This document shows, in pieces, positions 55,305 to 64,000 of a stretch of 64,000 nt of DNA. Numbering within the stretch: position 1 is the stretch's first letter; each line of letters starts with the position of its first letter. The stretch is from positions 62,001 through 126,000 of the forward strand of contig JANYHM010000038.1 of the NCBI GenBank assembly GCA_025359065.1, read 5' to 3'. This DNA comes from Synechococcales cyanobacterium GL140_1_metabinner_5_sub (GTDB lineage: Bacteria > Cyanobacteriota > Cyanobacteriia > Cyanobacteriales > Chamaesiphonaceae). Made by a program: the position numbers and the translations under genes. The notes beneath the pieces were generated by a model. It saw only the letters and a list, made by a program, of their open reading frames with translations, did no database searches and was not told where the DNA came from.

Positions 55305-55333
55305 CCCGGCTACCTACGCGAAAGGTGGCCGGG
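55305..55333. terminator. Shared terminator between epimerase and rpsU
   Basis: The stem CCCGGCTACCT / AGGTGGCCGGG (one G-T pair) has a 7-nt loop, between convergent genes; TATTGTTT follows on the + strand. Confidence 0.75.
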
Positions 55334-55362
55334 TATTGTTTGAGCGCAAGCTCTGATCGAGA

Positions 55363-55542
55363 TTAACGGAAGCGCTTCTTGCGGCGAGCAGCGACAGCTT
55401 TGCGCTTGCGCTTTTCCTGGGGAGTTTCAAAATGACGATTTTTCTTTACGTCTGCCAAAATACCTGCCTTCGATACCTGACGCTTGAAACGGCGTAATGC
55501 CGAATCGATACCTTCGTTTTCACCTAATACTACTTGGGTCAT
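55363..55542 (-). CDS. rpsU: 30S ribosomal protein bS21
   Basis: This 59-residue basic protein runs from [19 protein letters not shown] to the Arg/Lys-rich tail [25 protein letters not shown] is the family core. Part of the small ribosomal subunit near the mRNA exit. Too short for many gene callers. Confidence 0.95.
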   Translation of the reverse strand: MTQVVLGENEGIDSALRRFKRQVSKAGILADVKKNRHFETPQEKRKRKAVAARRKKRFR

Positions 55543-55652
55543 CCTTACTCCTGATGTGTATATACCCTATATATTACAAATTGGGCTTTGCTATTGTATC
55601 ACCAAAGAGCGATCGATGTCATTCCCCAATCTACCGAAATTGACCACAATCC

Positions 55653-56990
55653 CTAAAATAAATTAACAAACTCGTACATCCGGCGCATCGTAGCCAAGAG
55701 CTTGGGTGCATAGCTGCCATCGGTAGACCAGCGAGTGGCCAATTGGCGCACAGTAGGAGCTACACCTCGACGAACTGTAAAAAAGCGGGGAGATGTGAGA
55801 CCTTGCTGTAAGTCTGCGGTGCTGGCATAGGCTTTAAGCTGCTGCACATGGGCGCGCACTCCCGATTGGGGAGTAGCAAAATGTGCCCAGTCGGCATCGC
55901 TGCCGCCTAAGCTGGCGAAGTTGTTTTTACTGGCCGGTAATGCTTCGCTGAAATGGAGAAACCTAGTTTCCATACACATTTGGACAAAAGCCATATCCCA
56001 ATTGATGCCTTCGATCGAACATTCATCAAAATAGAGCTGGGGTAGATCGGCCAGTTCGGCGGGCACTGCCTGATTATTGGCGGCTAAAAAAGCTTGGAGC
56101 TGCTCCGGGGTGGTTTGGCCTTGACCAACAATGCGTTCCATTTCGTCTAGAGTGACCGGCATCTGAGAGCGGATTTGGAAGGTTCTACCTAAACCGGGAT
56201 TAACTGAAATATGGAAATCGCGCAGTTCGATCGACTTGATGTAAACCACCCCTCGGTAACGAATTCGGCGCACCAAAGGATTTCCGGCTACGTTGGCGCT
56301 GAGTCGATCGGCTAAGTCAATGGGAATGTAGACGTTGCCATTGATCAAAACCCCTTGCTCGGGATAGGGTTCACCGTTTACTTGAAGTTCGATCGGCAGG
56401 TAATCGGGGGCTTTGCTAGAACCACCGGCCATATCCCGGTTCCAGGCAGCTAGAGCATCGGCGATTCCCAAGGCTACTTCGCGGCGGTATTGTTGCTGGG
56501 CTGGGCGGTCTTGGGTTGGGATGTTTAGGCCAACTTCCATTAACAAGGAGGGAATGCCTAGTCGCCGACAGAAGGCGAGGCTGCCTAATGCACTGGCGCT
56601 GTCAGGTTTAACTCCTAAATTGGGCATGTCGTTGAGCCTGCAGCAAAAAGCCATCAGCATCATCTGGGCGTGGCTTTTGCGTTCGCCGTTTTTGCTGATA
56701 TAAAAAACGCTGGCTCCATGAACTCCGGCTTGAGCATAGGCATCGGCATGAATTCCTAGGGCTACATCGTTGGTGTGGGCGCGCCGATCGATCCAGTCGA
56801 TGGTCTGTTGAACTCGCTCAAAATCTGGCACCGAAATTACTTCAAAGTTGCGCCCGCGTAGCTCGGCCACGGCCAAATCTCTCAGCAGTAACATCTCGGG
56901 GGCTTCGGTGGTGGCGCTCAGCGCAGAGTTTGGTTCTTGTCCGCCCATCTCGATGCCGCCATAGGTGGCTGCTATAAAAATCCTCGCCAT
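55653..56990 (-). CDS. Cell-wall hydrolase: amidase_3-like plus glucosaminidase domains
   Basis: This 445-residue protein has an N-terminal amidase_3 domain (about 1-190) and a C-terminal GH73-like glucosaminidase domain (about 300-445, FVQMCMETRFLHF, then ASKNNFASLGG). The amidase has Glu30-type ligand in TTEAPEMLLLRD, His in LGIHADA and Glu in LLMEVGL, but the first zinc ligand His of the usual GHGG is Tyr10 (AATYGG). No signal peptide is obvious, as is usual in this cyanobacterial group. The glucosaminidase Glu lies in METRFLHF. It likely cuts peptidoglycan; amidase activity is doubtful. Confidence 0.87.
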   Translation of the reverse strand: MARIFIAATYGGIEMGGQEPNSALSATTEAPEMLLLRDLAVAELRGRNFEVISVPDFERVQQTIDWIDRRAHTNDVALGIHADAYAQAGVHGASVFYISKNGERKSHAQMMLMAFCCRLNDMPNLGVKPDSASALGSLAFCRRLGIPSLLMEVGLNIPTQDRPAQQQYRREVALGIADALAAWNRDMAGGSSKAPDYLPIELQVNGEPYPEQGVLINGNVYIPIDLADRLSANVAGNPLVRRIRYRGVVYIKSIELRDFHISVNPGLGRTFQIRSQMPVTLDEMERIVGQGQTTPEQLQAFLAANNQAVPAELADLPQLYFDECSIEGINWDMAFVQMCMETRFLHFSEALPASKNNFASLGGSDADWAHFATPQSGVRAHVQQLKAYASTADLQQGLTSPRFFTVRRGVAPTVRQLATRWSTDGSYAPKLLATMRRMYEFVNLF

Positions 56991-57257
56991 ATCTGCCGAT
57001 CCTCAAAATCTTTTAAAGAAAGATACAAAACTTTGTGTGAAAAAAACGCGGTCTTTCAGCATTCTGGTAGTGTCCTTGTGCTAGATTATCACTCAATTGC
57101 TGAGTATCGATATATCGTACATTTCGCTGAAAATTTTAATTTGATGGCTATGGAGACATTTTTTAGGGTGACTTGGCGGGGCTGGTGAAAATCACTGCTC
57201 GAAATATCGAAAAATCAATTAACGTCGCTCTGAAACTTATCTGCCCTGCGATCGAAC

Positions 57258-60200
57258 ATGCACATCAAGCGCGTCGAACTAGCTCATTTTAAATCTTTTG
57301 GCGGCACCACGGCGGTGCCGATTTTGCCCGGTTTTACCGTGGTATCGGGGCCAAATGGCTCTGGCAAATCGAATATTTTAGACGCGCTGCTGTTTTGCTT
57401 AGGATTATCTAGCTCTAAGGGGATGCGCGCCGATCGACTGCCCGATTTGGTGAACCATAACAATGGCAGCAAGGGCACCAGAGAAACGATTGTCACTGTG
57501 ACCTTTGACCTGACTGAAGAAGGCTCCGAACAGCAGCCCGATTGGTCTGTGACCCGTCGGCTGCGAGTGAATGCCCAGGGTGGATACACCTCTAATTACT
57601 ATATAAATGGTGAGCCTTCGACTTTGGGCGAACTCCACGAAAAGCTGAACGTGCTGCGGATTAACCCCGAAGGCTATAACGTTGTGCTGCAAGGGGATGT
57701 CACCAGTATTATTTCGATGAACTCGCGGGAGCGCCGCGAAATTATTGACGAAATGGCGGGTGTGGCGGCGTTCGATCGCAAGATTGTCCATACTAAATCG
57801 ACCCTAAATGAAGTAGGTGAAAAAACCGATCGCTGTCATATTGTGGTGACTGAATTAAATGCTCAAAGAGAGCGGTTATCTCAAGATCGGTTAAAGGCGG
57901 AAAAATATCAAAAGCTGCGTAATGAGCTGCAAGATATCACTCTGCAAGAAGCAATTCTCAGATGGCAGTCATTACTGCAACAGCAGATTAAGATGCAGGC
58001 CGATATTCAAACCAGCGAGATTCACGCCACCGAAATGCAGGCCAGCTTGGTGGCGATGCAGACCGAGCTAGAAGCTGGGGCGACCAAGTTGGAAGCTTTG
58101 AACCAGCAAGTCAAAGCCATGGGCGAAGAACAGCTTGTGGCTACCCAAGGAATTTTGGCCAATCATCAAGCCGAAAAACGTCGTTTGACTCAGCAGCAAG
58201 AAGAGTTGAAAACTGCTGTACAGAGTAACCTAGCTAGTCAAACTCAAAACCGCGAGCATTTGGCACAGCAGCAAAAAGAATTTCAGGCAGTTTGCAACGA
58301 GATCGATCGGCTGCAACAGCAAGAACTCAAAACCCTTACTCAAAAACGGGATGCCGCTCGCAATTTATTAGAAATCACCAAAGAGAAATCTAACTCCTTA
58401 GCTTCTAGCTCTAGCTATGCGGTACAACAGCAAACTCAGCTAGCCAAACAGATCGAAGCTCTCTTAGAATCTACTGGTAAGCAGCAAACTTCCCAAGCAG
58501 AGCTAAACGAGCGCCAGAAGCAGCTTGGCAGTCGGGTGGCCGAACAACAGCAAACCCTGGCAGAGCTGAGGCCAGTTTTGGCAGAGAAACAGGCCGAGCA
58601 CCCTCGGTTATCGCAGAAGCTAACTGGGTTCTTAGTCGAAATGGCTGACTTAGAAAGTCGCTGTAAGGCTTTAGAACAAAACCTCCAAACCCAACAAGAA
58701 ACCCAGTCGCGGCTTCAGCAAGAGCAGCGAGACAAAGAGCGTCAACTCGATAAACTCGAAGCTCAATCTCAGATGGAGCAAGAAGTCCAAGGGACTTTTG
58801 CCACCAAGGTCATTAAAGATGCCAAGCTGTCTGGAGTACATGGATTAGTCGCGCAGCTCGGTGTTGTGGATGGTCAATATCAGTTAGCCCTGTCGATCGC
58901 CGCCGGTGGCCGGATGGGTAACTTGGTAGTCACCGATGATCGAGTAGCTGCTGAGGCGATCGAAATCCTCAAACAAAAGCGGGCAGGGCGGGCTACTTTC
59001 TTACCCCTAAACAAAATCAACGCCCAAAGGATTTCTGAAAACAACAGTCTGATGAGTGCCGCTGGATTCATTGACTATGCGGTGAACTTGGTGGGCTTCG
59101 ATGACAGGTACGACAAGATTTTTAACTATGTGTTTGGCAGCACCGTGGTCTTTCGGGATCTACAGCAAGCCCGTGCTTTTGTTGGCAAACAGCGGATTGT
59201 TACCCTAGCCGGAGAATTACTAGAATCTAGCGGTGCCATGACTGGCGGTAACATCAACCAGAAAGCCACCTTGCAGTTTGGTACCGGCGAATCCAGCGAA
59301 TCTGCCGAAATTGCCCATCTGCGCGAGCGTTTAAAGGCGATCGAAAACATCCTACAGCTAGGTAGAGAATCGATCGAAAAAGACAGTATCAACCTGCGCC
59401 AAGCCAGTGCTCAACTCGCCGAAATTCGCCAGCAACAGCGCATTAGCCAAATAGAATTCGATCGGCTGACCCAAGAAATTGCTCAACTCACTCAACAACA
59501 AGAAAACCTGCAAAGTCAGCAGCAAGCAGCTCAACAAGAACTAGCTCAAACCACCACTTCATTGAAATCAGTCAGCCAAGGCAGTGACCAAGGACAAGAG
59601 TTGGCTGACCTGCGCAAAGAATTGGCAGAACTAGAAGCTAGCGGTATTCATAGTGAATGGCAAACCATCCAATCGGCAATTCGTCAGCAGGAAGTAGATC
59701 TTCAGCAGAAGGATCGGGAGTTAGTAACAGCTCAGAGCAAGCTGACCGAAATCGAACAAAAGAATATCCTTGGCCGCGAAAAAATCGCTGAGTTAGAGCG
59801 CCGCTATCTGGAGTATCAAACTCTCGCCGATCAGCAACAAGTCCAAACTCTCAAGTTGCAGCAAGATTTGGCATCGATCGACCAAGAAATTACCACCACC
59901 CAAGCCACCTTAGCCCAGCTCGAACAGCATCTGGGAACCGAAAAAACCAAGCGTGACTTAGCCGAACAAGCCCAGCGCCAACTGCAAACCCGTCAGCAAG
60001 AGCGCCAGTGGGAGCTGCAAAAGCTCCAAGAACAGCAGGTCCAACAGCGGCAATCCTTGGTTGATCTGGGTATCGCCATTCAAACCCAACGGGCAGAGCT
60101 ACCCCCCGAAACCGAACTGGTGCCTGCGGAGCAGCCGATCGACCCCGAAGCTCTCTTTACCCTGCAAAACCAAATCAAATCCATCAAAAAACGCATGGAA

Positions 60201-60803
60201 GCCATGGAGCCAGTCAACATGCTGGCACTCCAAGCTTACGAAGAGGCCAATGCTCGTTTAGAAGAACTCAACCAAAAGCTGGATACCTTGGCCGCCGAAA
60301 CCAACGAGCTGTTACTGCGGATCGAGAACTTCACCACCCTGCGGCTCCAAGCTTTTAAAGAAGCTTTTGATGCGGTCAACCTCAACTTTCAAAATATTTT
60401 CGCCGAACTTTCCGATGGTGATGGCTTCCTGCAACTAGAAGATCCTCAAGATCCTTTCAACGGTGGTCTGAACTTGGTAGCTCACCCCAAAGGCAAGCCC
60501 GTTCAGCGGTTGACCTCCATGTCTGGGGGTGAAAAATCTCTCACGGCTCTGAGCTTTATCTTCGCCCTGCAACGCTATCGCCCCTCGCCTTTTTATGCCT
60601 TCGACGAAGTAGACATGTTCCTAGATGGAGCAAATGTCGAACGATTAGCTAAAATGATTAGAAAGCAAGCCGATCAAGCCCAATTTATTGTGGTGAGTCT
60701 GCGTCGCCCGATGATTGAGGCCGCCGATCGGACTATTGGTGTCACCCAAGCTCGGGGGGCTTATACCCAAGTTCTCGGTATCGATCTAAAATCTCCTGTC
60801 TAG
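57258..60803 (+). CDS. smc: Chromosome partition protein SMC
   Basis: This 1181-residue ATPase of condensin type has Walker A GPNGSGKSNILDALLF near the N-terminus, long coiled coils, a hinge at about 520-665 (VHGLVAQLGVVDGQY, GALTGG-like MTGGNINQ), the signature LTSMSGGEKSLTALSFIFAL and Walker B FYAFDEVD. Length is normal. It organises and segregates the chromosome; scpA and scpB are not in the window. Confidence 0.96.
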   Translation: MHIKRVELAHFKSFGGTTAVPILPGFTVVSGPNGSGKSNILDALLFCLGLSSSKGMRADRLPDLVNHNNGSKGTRETIVTVTFDLTEEGSEQQPDWSVTRRLRVNAQGGYTSNYYINGEPSTLGELHEKLNVLRINPEGYNVVLQGDVTSIISMNSRERREIIDEMAGVAAFDRKIVHTKSTLNEVGEKTDRCHIVVTELNAQRERLSQDRLKAEKYQKLRNELQDITLQEAILRWQSLLQQQIKMQADIQTSEIHATEMQASLVAMQTELEAGATKLEALNQQVKAMGEEQLVATQGILANHQAEKRRLTQQQEELKTAVQSNLASQTQNREHLAQQQKEFQAVCNEIDRLQQQELKTLTQKRDAARNLLEITKEKSNSLASSSSYAVQQQTQLAKQIEALLESTGKQQTSQAELNERQKQLGSRVAEQQQTLAELRPVLAEKQAEHPRLSQKLTGFLVEMADLESRCKALEQNLQTQQETQSRLQQEQRDKERQLDKLEAQSQMEQEVQGTFATKVIKDAKLSGVHGLVAQLGVVDGQYQLALSIAAGGRMGNLVVTDDRVAAEAIEILKQKRAGRATFLPLNKINAQRISENNSLMSAAGFIDYAVNLVGFDDRYDKIFNYVFGSTVVFRDLQQARAFVGKQRIVTLAGELLESSGAMTGGNINQKATLQFGTGESSESAEIAHLRERLKAIENILQLGRESIEKDSINLRQASAQLAEIRQQQRISQIEFDRLTQEIAQLTQQQENLQSQQQAAQQELAQTTTSLKSVSQGSDQGQELADLRKELAELEASGIHSEWQTIQSAIRQQEVDLQQKDRELVTAQSKLTEIEQKNILGREKIAELERRYLEYQTLADQQQVQTLKLQQDLASIDQEITTTQATLAQLEQHLGTEKTKRDLAEQAQRQLQTRQQERQWELQKLQEQQVQQRQSLVDLGIAIQTQRAELPPETELVPAEQPIDPEALFTLQNQIKSIKKRMEAMEPVNMLALQAYEEANARLEELNQKLDTLAAETNELLLRIENFTTLRLQAFKEAFDAVNLNFQNIFAELSDGDGFLQLEDPQDPFNGGLNLVAHPKGKPVQRLTSMSGGEKSLTALSFIFALQRYRPSPFYAFDEVDMFLDGANVERLAKMIRKQADQAQFIVVSLRRPMIEAADRTIGVTQARGAYTQVLGIDLKSPV

Positions 60804-60863
60804 AATTTATGGGATTGTACTATAAACCCCATTTTTCAAATTAACCCAGCTTTCCGAACTAAA

Positions 60864-61874
60864 ATGTCTTCCGAACTAATTCGCCAACGCTCAGATTTAA
60901 TTAATACTCAAGTTATTACGATCGATACTGCGAAGTCTCTGGGCGTAGTTAAAGAAGTCCTAGTAGATATTGATAGCCGTGAAGTAGTAGCCCTGGGTTT
61001 GCGCGACAACATTGTGGCAGTTCCTGGTAATTTGGCTCGCTATATGCTGTTAAGCAGCATTCGCAAACTGGGTGACAGCATTTTGGTGGATACCGATGAT
61101 GTGATTGAAGATATAGATCCAGAAGCCTACACCAGCCTCGTAAACTGTGAAGTTGTTACCGAAAGCAATTATGCCCTAGGCAAAGTGCGAGGCTTTCGGT
61201 TTAGCTGCGAAGATGGCCGTTTAACCTCGATTATTATTGCCTCGATCGGTCTACCGCTGATTCCTGACCAAGTTATTAGTACTTATGAGTTATCGATCGA
61301 CGAAGTAGTCGCTAACGGCCCCAATAAATTAATCGTAATCGAAGGCACAGAAGAACGCCTCGACCAGCTCTCCGTGGGCTTTTTAGAACGAATTGGTCTA
61401 GGCAAAGCTCCTTGGGAAGATGAATACGCCGACTATCGCCCCACCGTAGTCCGTCCCGAAAACCAACTGCCTGCTGGGACACCAGTAGCTCCGCCACCCA
61501 TGCGAGCAGAGCGACCACCAGCCAGAATGCCCATTAGAATGCCTGAGCCGATCGAAGAAACTACTTGGGAAGACGATAAATGGCAAGATATCCCACCGGC
61601 TCCACCGCCATTGAAGGCAGAAGTGGTGGCTTACCGAGAAGTGGAAGCAGATGATACTTGGAGCGATATTTCGCGTGATAGTAAACGAGTGCCCGCTCGT
61701 CCACCGATAGATGAAGAAATTATTGATGTGTGGGAAGACGACAACTGGCCAGCAGTGCCAGTCAGTTCTCCAGCTACAGCAGACACGGGCAAAATTATTG
61801 ACATTGATCTCGATGATCTCGATCTTGATAACTTAGATGATGAGCTGCCACCAGCGGCGGCAGTTCATAAATAA
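60864..61874 (+). CDS. PRC-barrel domain protein
   Basis: This 336-residue protein has two PRC-barrel domains (about 5-85 and 90-170, LGVVKEVLVDIDSREVVALG and ALGKVRGFRFSCEDGRL). A Pro-rich and acidic C-terminus follows, with repeated WEDDKWQDIP/WEDDNWPAVP and a terminal Asp/Leu-rich stretch. It starts 60 nt after smc and is probably co-transcribed with it. Function unknown; the same neighbour to smc in other cyanobacteria is my recollection. Confidence 0.87.
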   Translation: MSSELIRQRSDLINTQVITIDTAKSLGVVKEVLVDIDSREVVALGLRDNIVAVPGNLARYMLLSSIRKLGDSILVDTDDVIEDIDPEAYTSLVNCEVVTESNYALGKVRGFRFSCEDGRLTSIIIASIGLPLIPDQVISTYELSIDEVVANGPNKLIVIEGTEERLDQLSVGFLERIGLGKAPWEDEYADYRPTVVRPENQLPAGTPVAPPPMRAERPPARMPIRMPEPIEETTWEDDKWQDIPPAPPPLKAEVVAYREVEADDTWSDISRDSKRVPARPPIDEEIIDVWEDDNWPAVPVSSPATADTGKIIDIDLDDLDLDNLDDELPPAAAVHK

Positions 61875-61903
61875 GAAGCTATATTTAAAATTAGCTGCTA
61901 AAT

Positions 61904-61920
61904 GGTGGGCAGTGCCCACC
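61904..61920. repeat. GGTGGGC-AGT-GCCCACC palindrome
   Basis: A 7-bp stem with a 3-nt loop followed by CTAC. The string GTGGGCAxTGCCCACCCTAC is a common dispersed repeat in cyanobacteria, by recollection; it may also end the PRC-barrel transcript. Confidence 0.5.
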
Positions 61921-62105
61921 CTACAATCGTTGGTGTTAAATGGTTCTCACCCGAAATTTCCCACCCAAAATTCACCGTATACCCAGTTACGTCAGCATCC
62001 TTTTACTAGCAAAATTTTAGGAGTTGCTTCCTTGTTGGGGCAAGATTGGGCATACTTGGTAATATTGGATGATCATAAACATCCTGATCTTGCATCCGCC
62101 TTTCG

Positions 62106-62690
62106 ATGAATTTGGAACAATGCTATCAGCTTTTTAATTTACAGCCCGGAGCTACCTCGGACGAGATTCGTGGTGCCTATCGCAAGCTGGCGCGAGTGAT
62201 GCACCCAGATGTTAACCCCGAAGACCTCAAGGCTCACGATCGATTTGTTACTCTCAATCAGGCTTATCAGCTATTACTAGAAACTTCCGAGCGTCCTTTG
62301 GAATACCAAATATCTGCTGTGCGAGTACCCAAAAGAACCCCAGAAAAATCTCCTGTAGCCAAACCCAGCCCCACCCTTTCTCGTCATGATGCCGATTTGA
62401 AGTGGCAAACCTACCAAAAATTACAAGAATTACTTCGTAATCGAGAATTTGTGAAAACGATCGCCTTAGTAGATGGTTTAGCTCAACGAATGGAATCTGA
62501 TCAGGATGTCAAACAGTGGCAGGGAATTGTCTATTACTTTTTTGGCCAGCACCTAATCGATCGAGATCAATTAGACAAAGCCCGGATCTATCTTAAAAAA
62601 GCTTTAAAAGCCGATCCTAATAATTCCCAACTTGTCCAACAGGTTAAGCACGAGCACCGTCGCATTGAGCAGATTATGGCACGCTTATAG
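62106..62690 (+). CDS. J-domain (DnaJ-like) protein
   Basis: This 194-residue protein has an N-terminal J domain with HPD at 33-35 (RVMHPDVNPED) and a C-terminal helical TPR-like part (YYFFGQHLIDRDQLDKARIY, LKKALKADPNN). It should stimulate a DnaK-type chaperone; the client is unknown. Confidence 0.92.
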   Translation: MNLEQCYQLFNLQPGATSDEIRGAYRKLARVMHPDVNPEDLKAHDRFVTLNQAYQLLLETSERPLEYQISAVRVPKRTPEKSPVAKPSPTLSRHDADLKWQTYQKLQELLRNREFVKTIALVDGLAQRMESDQDVKQWQGIVYYFFGQHLIDRDQLDKARIYLKKALKADPNNSQLVQQVKHEHRRIEQIMARL

Positions 62691-62932
62691 TTTGGGTTGT
62701 AGTGTTATAAAATCTTTACTGGGAAACCTTTTATCATAGATTGGCGATGATTCTGAAACTTTTGTTGCTACATCAGTAAATACCCGCTTTTTTGCCGATA
62801 AAATTTCGCAAAGTTGCAGCAAAATCATATTTTTGATGAATTCTATGAATTTCCCAAATTTAGATCTATATTTAGAAGGGGCAATTTAAGTTTTCGAAAA
62901 CCCTCTGTTGATCTGAAAAATTAGGATGTAAA

Positions 62933-63319
62933 ATGAACATGAAGGAATCAAATCCTACAGCACTAGCCGGAAGAGTCTTGCTTGCTAAGGTGAAAGAATT
63001 ATCTAATTTTTCCCGTCGGGAAACAGCCAAACAATGTGGGTATTACAGCGTCTCTAAGAGCGGACAAGTTCGAGTTAATCTGACTGACTTTTATGATGCT
63101 GTCCTTAAGGCCAATGGTGTACCAGTGGGACCAGAATCTTCTAAAGATGGTCGCGGTCGTGATGCTACTTATGAAGTAACTGTTCACCAAAATGGGCAAA
63201 TTGTAATTGGTGCCGCATACACCAAAAAAATGGGCTTAAAGCAAGGTGATGAATTTAAAATCAAGCTCGGCTACAAGCACATTTACTTAGAAGCGATCAG
63301 CAAAGATGATGATGAATAA
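62933..63319 (+). CDS. cyAbrB-type transcriptional regulator
   Basis: This 128-residue AbrB-like protein of the cyanobacterial type has SRRETAKQCGYYSVSKSGQ, VRVNLTDFYDAVLKANG and a C-terminal AbrB swapped-hairpin VTVHQNGQIVIGAAYTKKMG, ending GYKHIYLEAI. Such regulators (Sll0822-like) control nitrogen, carbon and redox genes. The start is MNMKESN at 62933. Confidence 0.93.
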   Translation: MNMKESNPTALAGRVLLAKVKELSNFSRRETAKQCGYYSVSKSGQVRVNLTDFYDAVLKANGVPVGPESSKDGRGRDATYEVTVHQNGQIVIGAAYTKKMGLKQGDEFKIKLGYKHIYLEAISKDDDE

Positions 63320-63357
63320 GCTTTAACCGGTTGAAGATTAACTCCTAGGATTACGAA

Positions 63358-63651
63358 GTGCGCTGTTTTGTTTGTTGGATCTTGACTCTCTCACTAGTTT
63401 TTGCTCAACCACTACCGGTTTGGGCAGCACCTTGTCGCAGTGTTAACAGTGAATTAGTCTGTATTCAAAATATGCAGCGCAGCGCTCAGAAATATTGGGA
63501 ATATCGCGTACAGTTTAAGATTGGCAGCTTATTGGTGCCAGTCGAAATATACGACTGTCGAAATCATCGACAGCATACAATAAAAGGCAAATGGCATGGT
63601 TTCTCTCAGCCAGAAATTGCTGCCTTTGCCTGTAGTCTTTTTCATGGTTAG
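63358..63651 (+). CDS. Small exported protein of unknown function
   Basis: This 97-residue protein starts at GTG 63358 (AGGA 9 nt upstream) with a signal peptide (MRCFVCWILTLSLVFAQPL) cleaved near WAAPC. The mature part has five cysteines and VQFKIGSLLVPVEIYDC. No family was recognised. It is 38 nt downstream of the cyAbrB gene. Confidence 0.75.
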   Translation: MRCFVCWILTLSLVFAQPLPVWAAPCRSVNSELVCIQNMQRSAQKYWEYRVQFKIGSLLVPVEIYDCRNHRQHTIKGKWHGFSQPEIAAFACSLFHG

Positions 63652-63717
63652 TGTTAACCAATACTTAACCCCCAAAAAAACTGGTGAATACACTGATTAA
63701 CAAAATTGACATTTTTC

Positions 63718-64000
63718 TTAATTTGTATAAATGCTTACATCAGCATTACTAGAAATATTTACTGTGGTCATTTCTGGGCAGGTGCGGCCAATCAGACCAG
63801 TTAATACTTTGCCCGGTCCAATTTCCATTGCCTGATCGATCCCCAAGCTTGTTAATTCCTGACAAATTTCTAGCCAACGCACCGATCCTGTCATTTGTCG
63901 AGACAGCCGCTCTTTTAAGATGGCAGCATCTGTAACAGCAGTTGGCTCTACGTTTGATAAAACAGGTATTTGTGCATCAGCAAATATGCTGGTTTCTAAT
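63718..64000 (-). CDS. fabD: Malonyl-CoA-ACP transacylase, C-terminal part (partial)
   Basis: The minus strand is open from the window edge to TAA at 63718-63720 and encodes about 94 residues with PVLSNVEPTAVTDAAILKER, QMTGSVRWLEICQEL and AMEIGPGKVLTGLI, the C-terminal FabD region. The N-terminus and the catalytic GHSLGE lie outside the window. Confidence 0.9.
   Translation of the reverse strand, partial: LETSIFADAQIPVLSNVEPTAVTDAAILKERLSRQMTGSVRWLEICQELTSLGIDQAMEIGPGKVLTGLIGRTCPEMTTVNISSNADVSIYTN

Noticed and set aside
61837-62109. 90-codon frame overlapping the PRC-barrel end
   Set aside because: It spans the palindromic repeat and an out-of-frame tail of the PRC gene.
1-64000. tRNA, rRNA, CRISPR, transposase or prophage signals
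   Set aside because: None was recognised by eye; a structure-based RNA search and a repeat search were not possible here.

Overview
The window is chromosomal DNA from a cyanobacterium. The evidence is an apcD gene (allophycocyanin alpha-B, a phycobilisome core subunit), VIPP1/IM30, menB of phylloquinone synthesis, a cyAbrB-type regulator, several cyanobacteria-restricted small proteins, and the very frequent CGATCG and GATCGATC words (including HIP1-like GCGATCGC) typical of the phylum. The genus cannot be fixed from sequence alone. No rRNA, tRNA, intact insertion sequence or CRISPR array was recognised.

Layout. 1-0.7 kb: the end of an unknown gene followed by a small DNA-binding-like protein. 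0.9-4.9 kb: dapB, a Ser/Thr kinase with an N-terminal Cys-rich finger, and a membrane histidine kinase. 4.9-19 kb: a secretion and signalling block with a CHASE2 histidine kinase, a DUF928 exported protein coupled to a NarL-type response regulator, an exported TPR-CHAT (caspase-like) protein, a filamentous-haemagglutinin-type exoprotein (TpsA), an outer-membrane barrel with an AGT hexapeptide insert, an exported WD40 protein, a small exported protein and the TpsB transporter. 19-26 kb: housekeeping genes leuD-leuC (separated by palindromic repeats), an ABC-2 exporter operon, apcD and a 23S rRNA uracil methyltransferase.

26-33.1 kb is an accessory island: an Rpn-type nuclease, a 1232-residue CHAT protease-STAND ATPase-TPR protein of NLR-like architecture, a HigA-type antitoxin gene broken by a 24-nt in-frame insertion, a second Rpn/DUF4351-like protein and a D-ExK nuclease-like protein. 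It looks like a defence or conflict island, and the CHAT-STAND gene is the best candidate for an uncharacterised immune effector.

33-64 kb returns to mostly core genes: desaturase, MBL hydrolase, glutaredoxin, molybdopterin oxidoreductase with its cytochrome b, lytic transglycosylase, nadA coupled to a WD40 gene, thioredoxin, vipp1, menB, two tandem RlpA proteins, purM, a B12-binding radical SAM protein, a sugar epimerase, rpsU (bS21), a bifunctional cell-wall hydrolase whose amidase half has lost a zinc ligand, smc with a PRC-barrel gene, a J-domain protein, cyAbrB and the 3' end of fabD. A small clan AA protease module and a Uma2 gene are scattered accessory elements. Three gaps exceed 300 nt: one (8.3-8.7 kb) hides the remnant of a MazF/PemK toxin, one (46.3-47.0 kb) holds the upstream regions of vipp1 and of a small Cys protein, and one (50.0-50.4 kb) holds a short gene scrap with a repeat-like motif.
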